63,545 bases of DNA, taken from positions 1 to 63,545 of the IMG/VR virus record IMGVR_UViG_3300010155_000006; one strand, given 5' to 3'. The position numbers and the translations under genes are program-made. This stretch comes from a virus. Below, piece by piece: positions 17,601 through 23,249 of this stretch (position 1 is its first letter; each line of letters begins with the position of its first letter). Below the pieces are notes generated by a model. It saw only the letters and a list, made by a program, of their open reading frames with translations. It was not told the DNA's origin and did not search any database.

Positions 17601-18246
17601 AGGTTTTGCGGGGATTGGATATCATTATGTAATTTCTAGAGGTACTGGAGGGAGCAGGCCAGATGGTACATTATATGCTGCACGTCCCGACACATATATT
17701 GGGGCACATGTCCGGGGTAAAAATACAGAATCTTTGGGTATTTCTATGATAGCGGACTGTGCAAAAATAGGGTATTATGACAGTAAAGGTGATTATGCAA
17801 CAACTGCACAAAAAACAACTTTGGAATGGGTATTATTAGCTCTTTTATTTAAAAAAAGAATTTTTTACCTTAAAAAGGTTAGTGGGAAATTAGAATTATA
17901 TATTAGGCCTATTAATATTACCGTAACGGACCCTGAAAATATAAGTGACAGTACTAGAGGAGTAACATCTGCTATATGGTATAAAGTAATAAAAGGACAT
18001 AATGATTTTACTAATAGAAAAAGATGTCCCTGTTTTAAAGTACAAACAGCATTAAATGGTACATTCGGCATTAATCTAAGAAAGAATTTAGCAATTATTA
18101 TACAAGAAATAAACATGTCATTAGACAATGCAAGTATAAATAATGAGGCACAAAGTATTGCCTTTAGTAAACTAGGGTCAGGACGAACTTTAGTGGCGAC
18201 ACCATACCAACCAGATAAAGAGGGAGATATTAAGACTTTGGCCTAA
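11611..18246 (+). CDS. Giant baseplate hub-like protein with C-terminal amidase
   Basis: A 2211-aa protein. Residues 145-260 (ESISVTLNRSYTPTVQINFVD, PLFKLILKGYYG, YIVTCSFIGRISALL) look like a tail hub core. Residues about 1785-1915 (FGIQSQGIFKGISLD, KSRSYTCKIEAMGN, PMFNGPYMILSVEHNI) resemble the C-terminal strands of hub proteins of the gp27/late-control type. Residues about 1955-2170 form an amidase_2 / T7-lysozyme-type domain: LIIHVTGG with His1975, GIGYHYVIS with His2005, GAHVRGKN, GISM, and KGHNDF (His2130) with Cys2139 in KRCPCF. His1975, His2130 and Cys2139 match the zinc triad. It would cut the MurNAc-L-Ala bond during infection, the job done in T4 by the lysozyme domain of gp5. The middle 1400 residues are not assignable. 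Confidence 0.75.
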   Translation: MANEILNGDDVLVEFSENNILLVDPNRIYQNGQAVDRAVKHENLTIYANLKARVVPRSKLISGVGIDSETPEAFVDVFEGEINFLKPGSKEYMTTDWADSQTGKGFNVATGGGNLNQKVYTTLKDINTGEDVTTEKITNKLDTESFGIESISVTLNRSYTPTVQINFVDVRGQTLFEQGKDSPYAAFFQLPYPLFKLILKGYYGKAVEYQLMCQKFNASFDASSGNYIVTCSFIGRISALLNDITLQELKMAPYMFSKTYEINDGESDPRTVITSKGRQTLHEVYTGYKNLGLVSQGLPEMTLVELIEKVEKLETDIQQNLKKEDLEGLDDIDNYERNVLNYRRKILESGGWKYIHMEHKLDSPQHFIVNHNTQQKYYRWTKFYQDDVEKRTNALTELDKHIETYNNLLLDNKTFGKNGISAIPINITFNDFLAPPSDLIAMGEAPDAQWFIFDTRATTFGVKIGKIIAQFNAKRNQIEQKITGKINSTVIDILGFKPTIRNLFAILIAQADTFLRLMDETHTKAFAVRDSQYRLEAVKGDGKSNQNTEPPEQPFVYPWPHYYVRKETEGTTSFVSTYPGAYMVQDKIMSYDATLWPEVNFVEEYLKAHTVKDNAVGSEFTNTSISQKWLPITSFDLFENDLYAIASYTTLSYEIWDRATVHTFFSGIIPRITTNQGSGVLDAWGMFEALNIKQRTQGFFQIREFWKNQTFNYNTFLDYLKELAPLTDYQILLEDNYNTPYLRTKIHNSRFSLLPASQFEGVIYSVDDADIKNEEALLESVLQVRVDRDNILETYPLSDFLSPSSNIEPFPWVKENLAGGQYIKSYEELNYIHNGVQYGKDQKMYTSFPYEDTLPLNVRFYSNARWAVSKLRETWDAIGLKKVKIEEFQLYYQDILTKRTTETDHNTNLKYKEVYDNYILKENFVHGKNHNMFLTEGPLNYGNQYSGNTTPTQVTSILNTPYFINGLIQGINNEINDSPTPYVAASYLFLNSLPLGTLREKTIESIGNISVYGDYIAKVLNQVSAVHPLPYAWILKYGSIWHRYKNFVKTGTDILTDVWDNYDAGTYFNADNGISHTYNLDVGPSNSSITFGGQWYIGGNFTKMNVGVYPELNNLINYFITGRLLYNGTNITGAPLTSNEINAFISNDALILKEANELIINTEPNTLNQDMNCSFWYGYYDLSRDGYLTGYSPTQYYLFPSCGGMKTQQLQFETKESIDLLNNPSVHNGAIRLAWGMSNYGFFQHNKNTFPSPTQYFKVIDSEENEQYAFNITNQSEYASIEELFDIFTPDILDVFEQYFLNFSEKDSAVSFLLPGFSGTTHADGVLPDDNYAPTSATLGVTNYKSFQSIIRNILVVDHSAVKDATDNTQLSFNLGEAQLTKINSVLTHFLSEKMAFNFYNPKDIDPRVLRSFAGSAKFYEFGPTDGVEDRTTNTYTGNLPPEISFSQSQLDYPLEWETLKLEVGFYTDPVYPTQTFTIPYFSGGLPVGTIQVTGTSLTTSALSYSGNSSLVTDFFREMNIAFTIPNIKALRKVIRMYVTQRINNKALVPGYSGDTTVQTTFRTQVQTLMDKLDTAQGDLLEQLFEDMRKIFPDIRETQADEAKKNTAMQTDENKLEQYLLFKAFNDKWIGGEDYSSKFLFKDFLFFDVANRDIGDVAILDTDRIKEFNNPDNAKLSLLHIISRMLQGNFFNFLALPSYINFYGITSTGNNTIPKLSTREEANALFGTHLEVDFLDSSPKFLCQYVGETSNQLADLNEKTKYNNDSFNIGRTADNPLFSNCYDPQRCNKVVAFAVDFGIQSQGIFKGISLDTTEFQNTSESYGILEAMAQSTNDKSIKSQGLNLFNVYKSRSYTCKIEAMGNVCIQPTMYFSLRHVPMFNGPYMILSVEHNIQPNTMTTTFTGVRVPFHQLPAIENLVGKVNKSFINKIKTKIKNEEALATQGGFDAENEDEEKVHAATTWPAANSDKVKMLIIHVTGGLDYGSNPVERINKQHKDRGFAGIGYHYVISRGTGGSRPDGTLYAARPDTYIGAHVRGKNTESLGISMIADCAKIGYYDSKGDYATTAQKTTLEWVLLALLFKKRIFYLKKVSGKLELYIRPINITVTDPENISDSTRGVTSAIWYKVIKGHNDFTNRKRCPCFKVQTALNGTFGINLRKNLAIIIQEINMSLDNASINNEAQSIAFSKLGSGRTLVATPYQPDKEGDIKTLA

Positions 18247-18267
18247 TAATTTTATGGTATAAGGATA

Positions 18268-18275
18268 TATTTATA
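18268..18275 (+). promoter_or_regulatory. Candidate late promoter
   Basis: TATTTATA, 16 bases before the ATG at 18292, in the 45-base gap after the giant hub gene. Another instance of the recurrent octamer. Confidence 0.4.
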
Positions 18276-18291
18276 GTAAAAGAAAATAATC

Positions 18292-18498
18292 ATGGAAAAT
18301 TTAGAAAAAAAATTAGATAAATTTCTAGGTAAAAAAACTAAAACTAAAGAAGAGCTAAAAGTAGAGGAAGAAGGATTTGAAGAAGTGTGTGATAAAGATA
18401 CTGGTGAATGTTATACTATTAGGTCTAAAGATGGTTTAATAGAAAGGGTAAATAAAAAAATGGTCACCGAAGATGGTCGTACCCTTTTAATGGATTAA
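18292..18498 (+). CDS. Small charged protein, function unknown
   Basis: A 68-aa protein with a lysine-rich N-terminal helix (residues 1-25) followed by an acidic stretch and a compact segment with two cysteines: CDKDTGECYTIRSKDGLIER then VNKK and EDGRTLLM. The C-x7-C spacing is not a zinc site on its own. No catalytic motif is visible. The ATG at 18292 follows an A-rich leader. It is 14 bases upstream of the acidic coiled-coil gene and the two probably share a transcript that ends at the terminator near 19340. The ordered C-terminal half suggests a real conserved protein, possibly a head or tail accessory factor, but I do not recognise it. Confidence 0.6.
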   Translation: MENLEKKLDKFLGKKTKTKEELKVEEEGFEEVCDKDTGECYTIRSKDGLIERVNKKMVTEDGRTLLMD

Positions 18499-18512
18499 AA
18501 CTGTATATAGAA

Positions 18513-19292
18513 ATGAGTTTAATAGAAGATTTAATAGCAGAAGAATTTAAAAGATTTAATAACATTAATACTTATGTTCAAAATCTTAACGAACAATTTA
18601 TTGGGTTAGCTGGAAATACACATGCTTTCGACTTAGGAGAACAAGCCGAAACACCCCCAGAGGAAGATGAAGGAATTGACCCATTAGCTGGTGGAGAAGA
18701 AGCGATTGACCCATTAGCGGGTGGAGAAGAAGGAAGTGAGACATTAGCTGCTGGAGAAGAAGGAATTGACCCCTTAGGTGATACTGCAGAAGGTGATGTA
18801 GACCCATTAGCGGGTGGAGAAGATGGTGGAGAGACATTAACCCCACCAGTTGAGGATGAGTCAGGTAAAGAAGAACTAGATGTAACTGATATTGTTACCA
18901 TGACTAAAGAAACTGGAGAAAAGGCAGAGAATTTAGAAAAAAGTATTAATACTCAGCAAAATAGTGTAGATGCTTTAATTAGTAAATTAGATGATTTGGA
19001 AACCAAATTAGGTGATATGGATAAAATTGTTGCATCCATTGATGAATTAGAAGGTAAGTTTGAAAAATACAGACCACAGACCCCAGTAGAAAAATTGGAA
19101 TTACGATATTTGGATAGTGGCCCATTTAATCAAAAACCTAGTGATTATTGGGAAGAAAAAACCGGAGAACTAGAAAAACAAAAAGATAAACACGAGTATG
19201 TCCTCACCCAAGGTGAAGTAGAGAATTATAATGATTCAGATATTAAACAAAGTTGGACATATGAGGATGATAATGATGAAGATTCTTTTTAA
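18513..19292 (+). CDS. Acidic repeat and coiled-coil protein, possibly scaffold-like
   Basis: 259 aa in three parts. The N-terminal helix MSLIEDLIAEEFKRF ends in L-x-A-E|E, resembling a capsid-targeting peptide with a prohead-protease site. Residues 53-110 are very acidic, built from a 10-residue unit (EGIDPLAGGE). Residues 125-180 form a coiled coil (AENLEKSINTQQNS, ISKLDDLETKLGDMDKI), followed by a compact tail with EKLELRYLDSGPFN and an Asp/Glu-rich end. High acidity plus coiled coil is typical of prohead core (scaffold) proteins such as T4 gp22 or gp68, but nothing proves it and no capsid gene is in the window. It is the last gene before a strong terminator. Confidence 0.55.
   Translation: MSLIEDLIAEEFKRFNNINTYVQNLNEQFIGLAGNTHAFDLGEQAETPPEEDEGIDPLAGGEEAIDPLAGGEEGSETLAAGEEGIDPLGDTAEGDVDPLAGGEDGGETLTPPVEDESGKEELDVTDIVTMTKETGEKAENLEKSINTQQNSVDALISKLDDLETKLGDMDKIVASIDELEGKFEKYRPQTPVEKLELRYLDSGPFNQKPSDYWEEKTGELEKQKDKHEYVLTQGEVENYNDSDIKQSWTYEDDNDEDSF
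18669..18845 (+). repeat. Tandem 30-base repeats encoding an acidic decapeptide
   Basis: The unit EGIDPLAGGE (30 bases) is followed by EAIDPLAGGE, EGSETLAAGE, EGIDPLGDTA, a partial DVDPLAGGE and DGGETLTPP. Copies are imperfect at both DNA and protein level, and one has slipped by a few residues. Such arrays change length by replication slippage. Confidence 0.8.
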
Positions 19293-19321
19293 TTATATAA
19301 AATAATAGTAAAATTTAGGTG

Positions 19322-19349
19322 GGGAAGTGGGTTGACTTCCCTATTTTTT
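19322..19349 (+). terminator. Rho-independent terminator
   Basis: A 7-bp stem GGGAAGT / ACTTCCC with loop GGGTTG is followed by TATTTTTTT. It lies 30 bases after the acidic coiled-coil gene and 49 bases before the gp32-like ATG, separating the structural block from the replication block. Confidence 0.8.
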
Positions 19350-19397
19350 TGTGTTACTTTTGGGTATTAAAAACATTTTAAATTAAAAAATATAATT

Positions 19398-20252
19398 ATG
19401 AGCACTTTAGATGCAGTTTTAAAACAATACGAACAAAATCAAGTTAACGGTAGCTCTACAAATAATATTAGTAGAGAAGAAAGATTAAAAAAATATTTTG
19501 CTACCTTTTTACCGAAAGGTGAAACAGAGGGGGAAAAAATTATACGCATATTACCCACTATAGATGGGAGTTCCCCATTTAAAGAAGTCTATTATCATGA
19601 AGTACAGATAGATGGAAAATGGACTAAATTATTAGACCCCGGTAAAAATGGTGATGGTACACCTACAGGTGAAAGAAGTCCGTTAAATGAAGTTGAAGAA
19701 GCTTTAAAAATGACAGGCAATGAGAAAGATAAAGAAATTGCAAGACAATATAGGTCTAAAAAATTCTATATTGTAAAAGTTATTGATAGAGAAAACGAGG
19801 AAGATGGTGTGAAATTTTGGAGATTTAAGTGGAACTATAAAGGTGACGGTGTTATCGATAAAATAATTCCCATTTTTCAAAAAAGAGGTGACATCACCGA
19901 TACAAAAGAAGGTAGAGATTTAACTTTAGTTCTTAAATCAGTTCCCCTTCCTAGTGGAAAAGGAACTTACACCGTAGTTTCTATGGTAATGGCTGAAGAC
20001 CCAAGTACACTTACTTCAGATAAAGCTAACCTTAAAGAATGGACTGAAAATACTGAGACATGGCAAGATGTGTACGCCAAAAAACCAGTTGAGTATTTAG
20101 AAGCAATTGCTAGAGGTGAAACTCCAGTGTGGGATAGTCAATTAAAGAAGTATGTTTACACTGATTCAACAGAAACAGTTACCGTAGATGGTGGTGGTAC
20201 TGTTGTAGACCCACAAAAAGATTCCCCAACAGACAACGATTTACCATTTTAA
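19398..20252 (+). CDS. 32: Single-stranded DNA-binding protein, gp32-like
   Basis: Coats ssDNA during replication and recombination and recruits partners through its acidic tail. At 284 aa it is close to T4 gp32 (301 aa). The N terminus is basic (ISREERLKKYF); the OB-fold core includes KIIRILPTIDGSSPFKEVYYHEV, FYIVKVIDREN and FWRFKWNYKG; the C terminus is acidic and ends in DNDLPF (279-284), the classic SSB-type interaction tail. The protein contains no cysteine, so the zinc knuckle of T4 gp32 is absent and its place is taken by a Gly/Pro-rich loop (DPGKNGDGTPTGER). It is the first gene of the replication block, 12 bases ahead of uvsX. Confidence 0.85.
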   Translation: MSTLDAVLKQYEQNQVNGSSTNNISREERLKKYFATFLPKGETEGEKIIRILPTIDGSSPFKEVYYHEVQIDGKWTKLLDPGKNGDGTPTGERSPLNEVEEALKMTGNEKDKEIARQYRSKKFYIVKVIDRENEEDGVKFWRFKWNYKGDGVIDKIIPIFQKRGDITDTKEGRDLTLVLKSVPLPSGKGTYTVVSMVMAEDPSTLTSDKANLKEWTENTETWQDVYAKKPVEYLEAIARGETPVWDSQLKKYVYTDSTETVTVDGGGTVVDPQKDSPTDNDLPF

Positions 20253-20264
20253 TAACGAGTAGTT

Positions 20265-21275
20265 ATGGCTATAAAGAAGAAAAACTTTAAAGACATTAAA
20301 GCAAAATTTTCCAAAAAAGCCTCCTTCAAACCAGACAGATTTTTTGATTTGGGGGAAGCTTTTTTAGATGCTACAGGCATTCCCGGTCCAGCGATGGGAC
20401 ATATCAATATGTTTTTAGGACATACCGATACTGGAAAAACCACCGCATTAGTTAAAACTGCAAGTGATGCTCAAAAGAAAGGAATTCTTCCTGTTTTTAT
20501 TATAACTGAACAAAAATGGGATTTTAGTCATGCCAAATTATTGGGTCTAGAATGTGAAGAAAGTGTAGATAAAGAGACTGGTGAAATAGAGTGGGACGGA
20601 TTTTTTCTATTTAATAACGATTTTCATTATATAGAACAAATTACCGATTATATTAATGAACTAATAGACGCACAAGATAAGGGTGAGGTGGATTATGATT
20701 TATTATTTCTGTGGGATTCAGTTGGGTCAGTTCCGTGTAAAATGACTTTTGATGGTAAGGGTGGTAAAATGCATAATGCGAGTACATTAGCTGATAAAAT
20801 TGGCATGGGAATAAACCAACGAATTACTGGGTCCAGAAAAGACACATCAAAGTTTACAAATACCTTATTGATTGTTAACCAACCTTGGGTAGAGTTACCA
20901 GATAATCCTTTTGGGCAACCTAAAATAAAGGCTAAAGGTGGAGAATCATTATGGTTAAATTCTACTTTAGTATTTTTATTTGGGAATCAAAAAAATGCTG
21001 GAATAACAAAAATAACTGCTACCAAAGATAAACGTAAAGTTAAATTTGCAAGCCGTACAAAGGTATCAATTTTAAAGAATCATGTTAATGGTTTGGGATA
21101 TGAAGATGGTAAAATTATGGTTACACCACACGGGTTTTTAAAAGGGAAAGACCAAACCGAAGAAAAAAAATCAATTGAAATATATAAAGAAGAAAACGCA
21201 ACCTATTGGAAAGAAATTATTGGTTCTGATGGTGATTACAACTTAGCAGTAGAAGATACTGGTGAATTATTTTAA
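20265..21275 (+). CDS. uvsX: UvsX/RecA-like recombinase
   Basis: ATP-dependent strand-exchange protein that starts recombination-dependent replication and repair. Walker A is GHTDTGKTT near residue 52; Walker B is in YDLLFLWDSVGS; the DNA-binding loop region carries GMGINQRITGSRKD; NTLLIVNQPWVE matches the RecA-core strand after Walker B; KAKGGESLWL is the motif before the C-terminal strands. At 336 aa it is slightly shorter than T4 UvsX (391 aa). It follows the gp32-like gene as a natural functional partner. The short acidic end (VEDTGELF) is typical of phage UvsX and may contact partners. Confidence 0.9.
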   Translation: MAIKKKNFKDIKAKFSKKASFKPDRFFDLGEAFLDATGIPGPAMGHINMFLGHTDTGKTTALVKTASDAQKKGILPVFIITEQKWDFSHAKLLGLECEESVDKETGEIEWDGFFLFNNDFHYIEQITDYINELIDAQDKGEVDYDLLFLWDSVGSVPCKMTFDGKGGKMHNASTLADKIGMGINQRITGSRKDTSKFTNTLLIVNQPWVELPDNPFGQPKIKAKGGESLWLNSTLVFLFGNQKNAGITKITATKDKRKVKFASRTKVSILKNHVNGLGYEDGKIMVTPHGFLKGKDQTEEKKSIEIYKEENATYWKEIIGSDGDYNLAVEDTGELF

Positions 21276-21291
21276 ATTAAAAAAACAAATT

Positions 21292-21726
21292 ATGAAACAA
21301 GTAGAAAAAGGAAACAAAATAAAAGTTCATTATACCGGAACTTTAAATGACGGAAATAAGTTTGATAGTTCCCACGACAGAGGAGATACTTTAAATTTTG
21401 AAGTAGGAGCTGGTCAAATGATTAAAGGATTTGATGAAGCGGTAGTTGGAATGGAAACTGGAGAAACTAAAAAAATTAATTTAAAACCAACCGATGCTTA
21501 TGGGGATGTTAATCCTAAAGCATTGACTGAGGTTCCTACTAACTCATTTCCTACGGATTTTAATCCTAAAGTAGATGAAATGGTACAAGGAAGTACTATA
21601 GATGGTAAACCAATAATTGCCAAGGTTAAAGAATTAAAAGAATCAACAATTGTTTTAGATTTAAATCATCCCTTAGCTGGTCAAGAACTTAATTTTGAAA
21701 TAGAATTAGTAGAAATAGAAAAATAG
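21292..21726 (+). CDS. FKBP-type peptidyl-prolyl isomerase (SlyD-like)
   Basis: Catalyses cis-trans isomerisation of X-Pro bonds. At 144 aa it has the SlyD/FkpB layout: VHYTGTLNDGNKFDSS (12-27), GAGQMIKGFDEAVVGM (39-54), ETKKINLKPTDAYGD (58-72), then an insert-in-flap region and the closing LDLNHPLAGQELNFEIELV, the signature HPLAG of SlyD-type enzymes. It lacks the His-rich metal-binding tail. Start is the ATG at 21292, preceded by AAAAAACAAATT; a GTG at 21262 would overlap uvsX and is less likely. The gene lies within a DNA-replication cluster, where a folding factor is unexpected. A role in folding virion proteins is plausible, but not shown by the sequence. Confidence 0.9.
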   Translation: MKQVEKGNKIKVHYTGTLNDGNKFDSSHDRGDTLNFEVGAGQMIKGFDEAVVGMETGETKKINLKPTDAYGDVNPKALTEVPTNSFPTDFNPKVDEMVQGSTIDGKPIIAKVKELKESTIVLDLNHPLAGQELNFEIELVEIEK

Positions 21727-21750
21727 TGTTTAACCCTTTAAAAATAAAAT

Positions 21751-22761
21751 ATGTTAAAGACATTAGTAGTCGATGGGAATAGCCTTTTACAGACAGGATT
21801 TCACGGTGTCAAAGATTTTTACCACAAAGGTAAACATTTTGGAGCTATTTTCCATTTCTTACACACTATTAAGAAACATTTAGAGAAATTTGACCATGAT
21901 AAGGTTGTAGTTTTTTGGGACGGTAAAAATAATCGTTCCCAAAGACAGGAATTTTACCCCTCCTATAAGCTCAAGAGAAAAAGTAGATTAAATAAATCCC
22001 AGACTGATGATATGTTTAGACAAAAACATAGAATCACCCAATATCTAGAAGAGTTATTTATTCGCCAAGGCGATTTTGAAGGTTGTGAAGCGGATGATTG
22101 TATTGCTTATTATTGCCAAAATTCCACCCATGAACATAAAACAATTATTACTACTGATAAAGATTTGGGTCAACTCATTTCTCAAAAAGTTAATTTATAT
22201 TTTCCTAGAGAAGACAAATTAATTACTTTCACAGACAAGATTAAAATAGGTGGACTGAGAGTTCCTATTAGTAATTTAATAATAGTTAAAACATTATTAG
22301 GCGATAAAAGTGACAATATCAAAGGAATTTCTTATTTTGGTGAAAAGTCTTTATTAAAATATTTTCCAGAAATAGAAGAAAAAGATATTACTTTAAAAAC
22401 TATTTTAAGAAAAACTAAAGAAATTGTAGAAAGTGGTAATAAAGAAAAAGGAATAAAAAATCTAAATGAAGGAATTTCTTCCGATGGAAGAAGTGGTACT
22501 GAATTCTTTAGTATTAGTGAAAAATTGATTAATCTTGATAATGTATTCCTTCCTGATACCGTTAAAGATGAAATTATCACTTTAATAAATGAAGGATTAG
22601 ACCCAGAAGGAAGGGAGAGTGAACACATATTAAGAATGATGATGGAAGATGGGATGTTTAAGGTACTCCCACAAAAAGAAGATGGCTGGACCATTTTTTT
22701 TAAACCCTTAATTAAATTAAAGAAAAAAGAAATAAAATTTTATAACACCAAAAAAGTTTAA
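21751..22761 (+). CDS. rnh: 5'-3' exonuclease / RNase H (FEN-1 family, T4 rnh-like)
   Basis: Removes RNA primers and flaps from Okazaki fragments. At 336 aa it compares well with T4 RNase H (305 aa). The metal-binding acidic residues are in order: VVDGNSL (Asp8), VVFWDGK (Asp57), CEADDC (Glu113, Asp115, Asp116), TTDKDLGQL (Asp136, Asp138) and GDKSDNIKG (Asp185, Asp188), the last also being the start of the helix-hairpin-helix. The arch helix region contains the basic YKLKRKSRL segment that threads 5' flaps. It sits between the isomerase and an uncharacterised gene, upstream of the helicase, in the replication block. Confidence 0.9.
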   Translation: MLKTLVVDGNSLLQTGFHGVKDFYHKGKHFGAIFHFLHTIKKHLEKFDHDKVVVFWDGKNNRSQRQEFYPSYKLKRKSRLNKSQTDDMFRQKHRITQYLEELFIRQGDFEGCEADDCIAYYCQNSTHEHKTIITTDKDLGQLISQKVNLYFPREDKLITFTDKIKIGGLRVPISNLIIVKTLLGDKSDNIKGISYFGEKSLLKYFPEIEEKDITLKTILRKTKEIVESGNKEKGIKNLNEGISSDGRSGTEFFSISEKLINLDNVFLPDTVKDEIITLINEGLDPEGRESEHILRMMMEDGMFKVLPQKEDGWTIFFKPLIKLKKKEIKFYNTKKV

Positions 22762-22765
22762 AAAA

Positions 22766-23215
22766 ATGGAAGATAAAAAGCTTACAAAGTTTGAATTTTT
22801 AATGTCATTAGAAGACAACATTATTTGTCAACGATACTTTAATGTAAAAGGATATAAGCCTCAAAATAGGCGATGTTTTGATTTGTATGAACATTTGAAG
22901 TGGATAGAGCATGTAATTGAGGATGACTTAAAAATGAAGTCAATGGATTACTTAATGGAACAATATAATCGTTATACTAATCATGTCAATTTGTCCGACC
23001 AAGACAAAAATATACAACAAGATGAAATGTTTCATATGTATTTGAAACTTAATAATGAAATAGTAAGCCATAAAATTTTCCCTGCATGGATATACCCATC
23101 AAGGATAAGATATACTGTAGACATTAGACCTTTTATTTCAGGGTTCTTAAAAAACTTAAGTGACGTTTTGTCATCAGAAAAAGTTCAAAGAAAATACCTA
23201 GAAACAACTCTTTGA
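22766..23215 (+). CDS. Conserved-looking replication-block protein, unknown
   Basis: 149 aa, largely helical and charged, with aromatic and Cys residues in the N-terminal third (IICQRYFNVKGY, then RRCFDLYEHLKWIEH) and a C-terminal helix pair (RPFISGFLKNLSDVLSSE). No catalytic motif is recognised. The A-rich leader AAAAAA sits directly on the ATG, 4 bases after the RNase H gene, so co-translation is likely. Position between RNase H and the gp41-like helicase suggests a small replication partner. T4 gp59, the helicase loader, is all-helical and of comparable size (217 aa), but the sequence gives no direct support for that identity. Confidence 0.6.
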   Translation: MEDKKLTKFEFLMSLEDNIICQRYFNVKGYKPQNRRCFDLYEHLKWIEHVIEDDLKMKSMDYLMEQYNRYTNHVNLSDQDKNIQQDEMFHMYLKLNNEIVSHKIFPAWIYPSRIRYTVDIRPFISGFLKNLSDVLSSEKVQRKYLETTL

Positions 23216-23218
23216 TAG

Positions 23219-23226
23219 TATTTATA
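23219..23226 (+). promoter_or_regulatory. Candidate promoter upstream of helicase gene
   Basis: TATTTATA, 23 bases before the helicase ATG at 23250. The recurrent octamer also precedes this non-structural gene, so if it is a promoter it is not restricted to tail genes. Confidence 0.4.
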
Positions 23227-23249
23227 TTATACCTAAACCAGCAAACTAT

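Noticed and set aside
18578-18901. Antisense Ser/Pro-rich frame across the acidic repeats
   Set aside because: It mirrors the repeated sense-strand codons; the sense product has a helix, coiled coil and ordered tail, while the antisense one is only repeat translation.
21262-21291. GTG start for the FKBP gene within uvsX
   Set aside because: The extra residues do not belong to the FKBP fold, and the ATG at 21292 has the usual A-rich leader.
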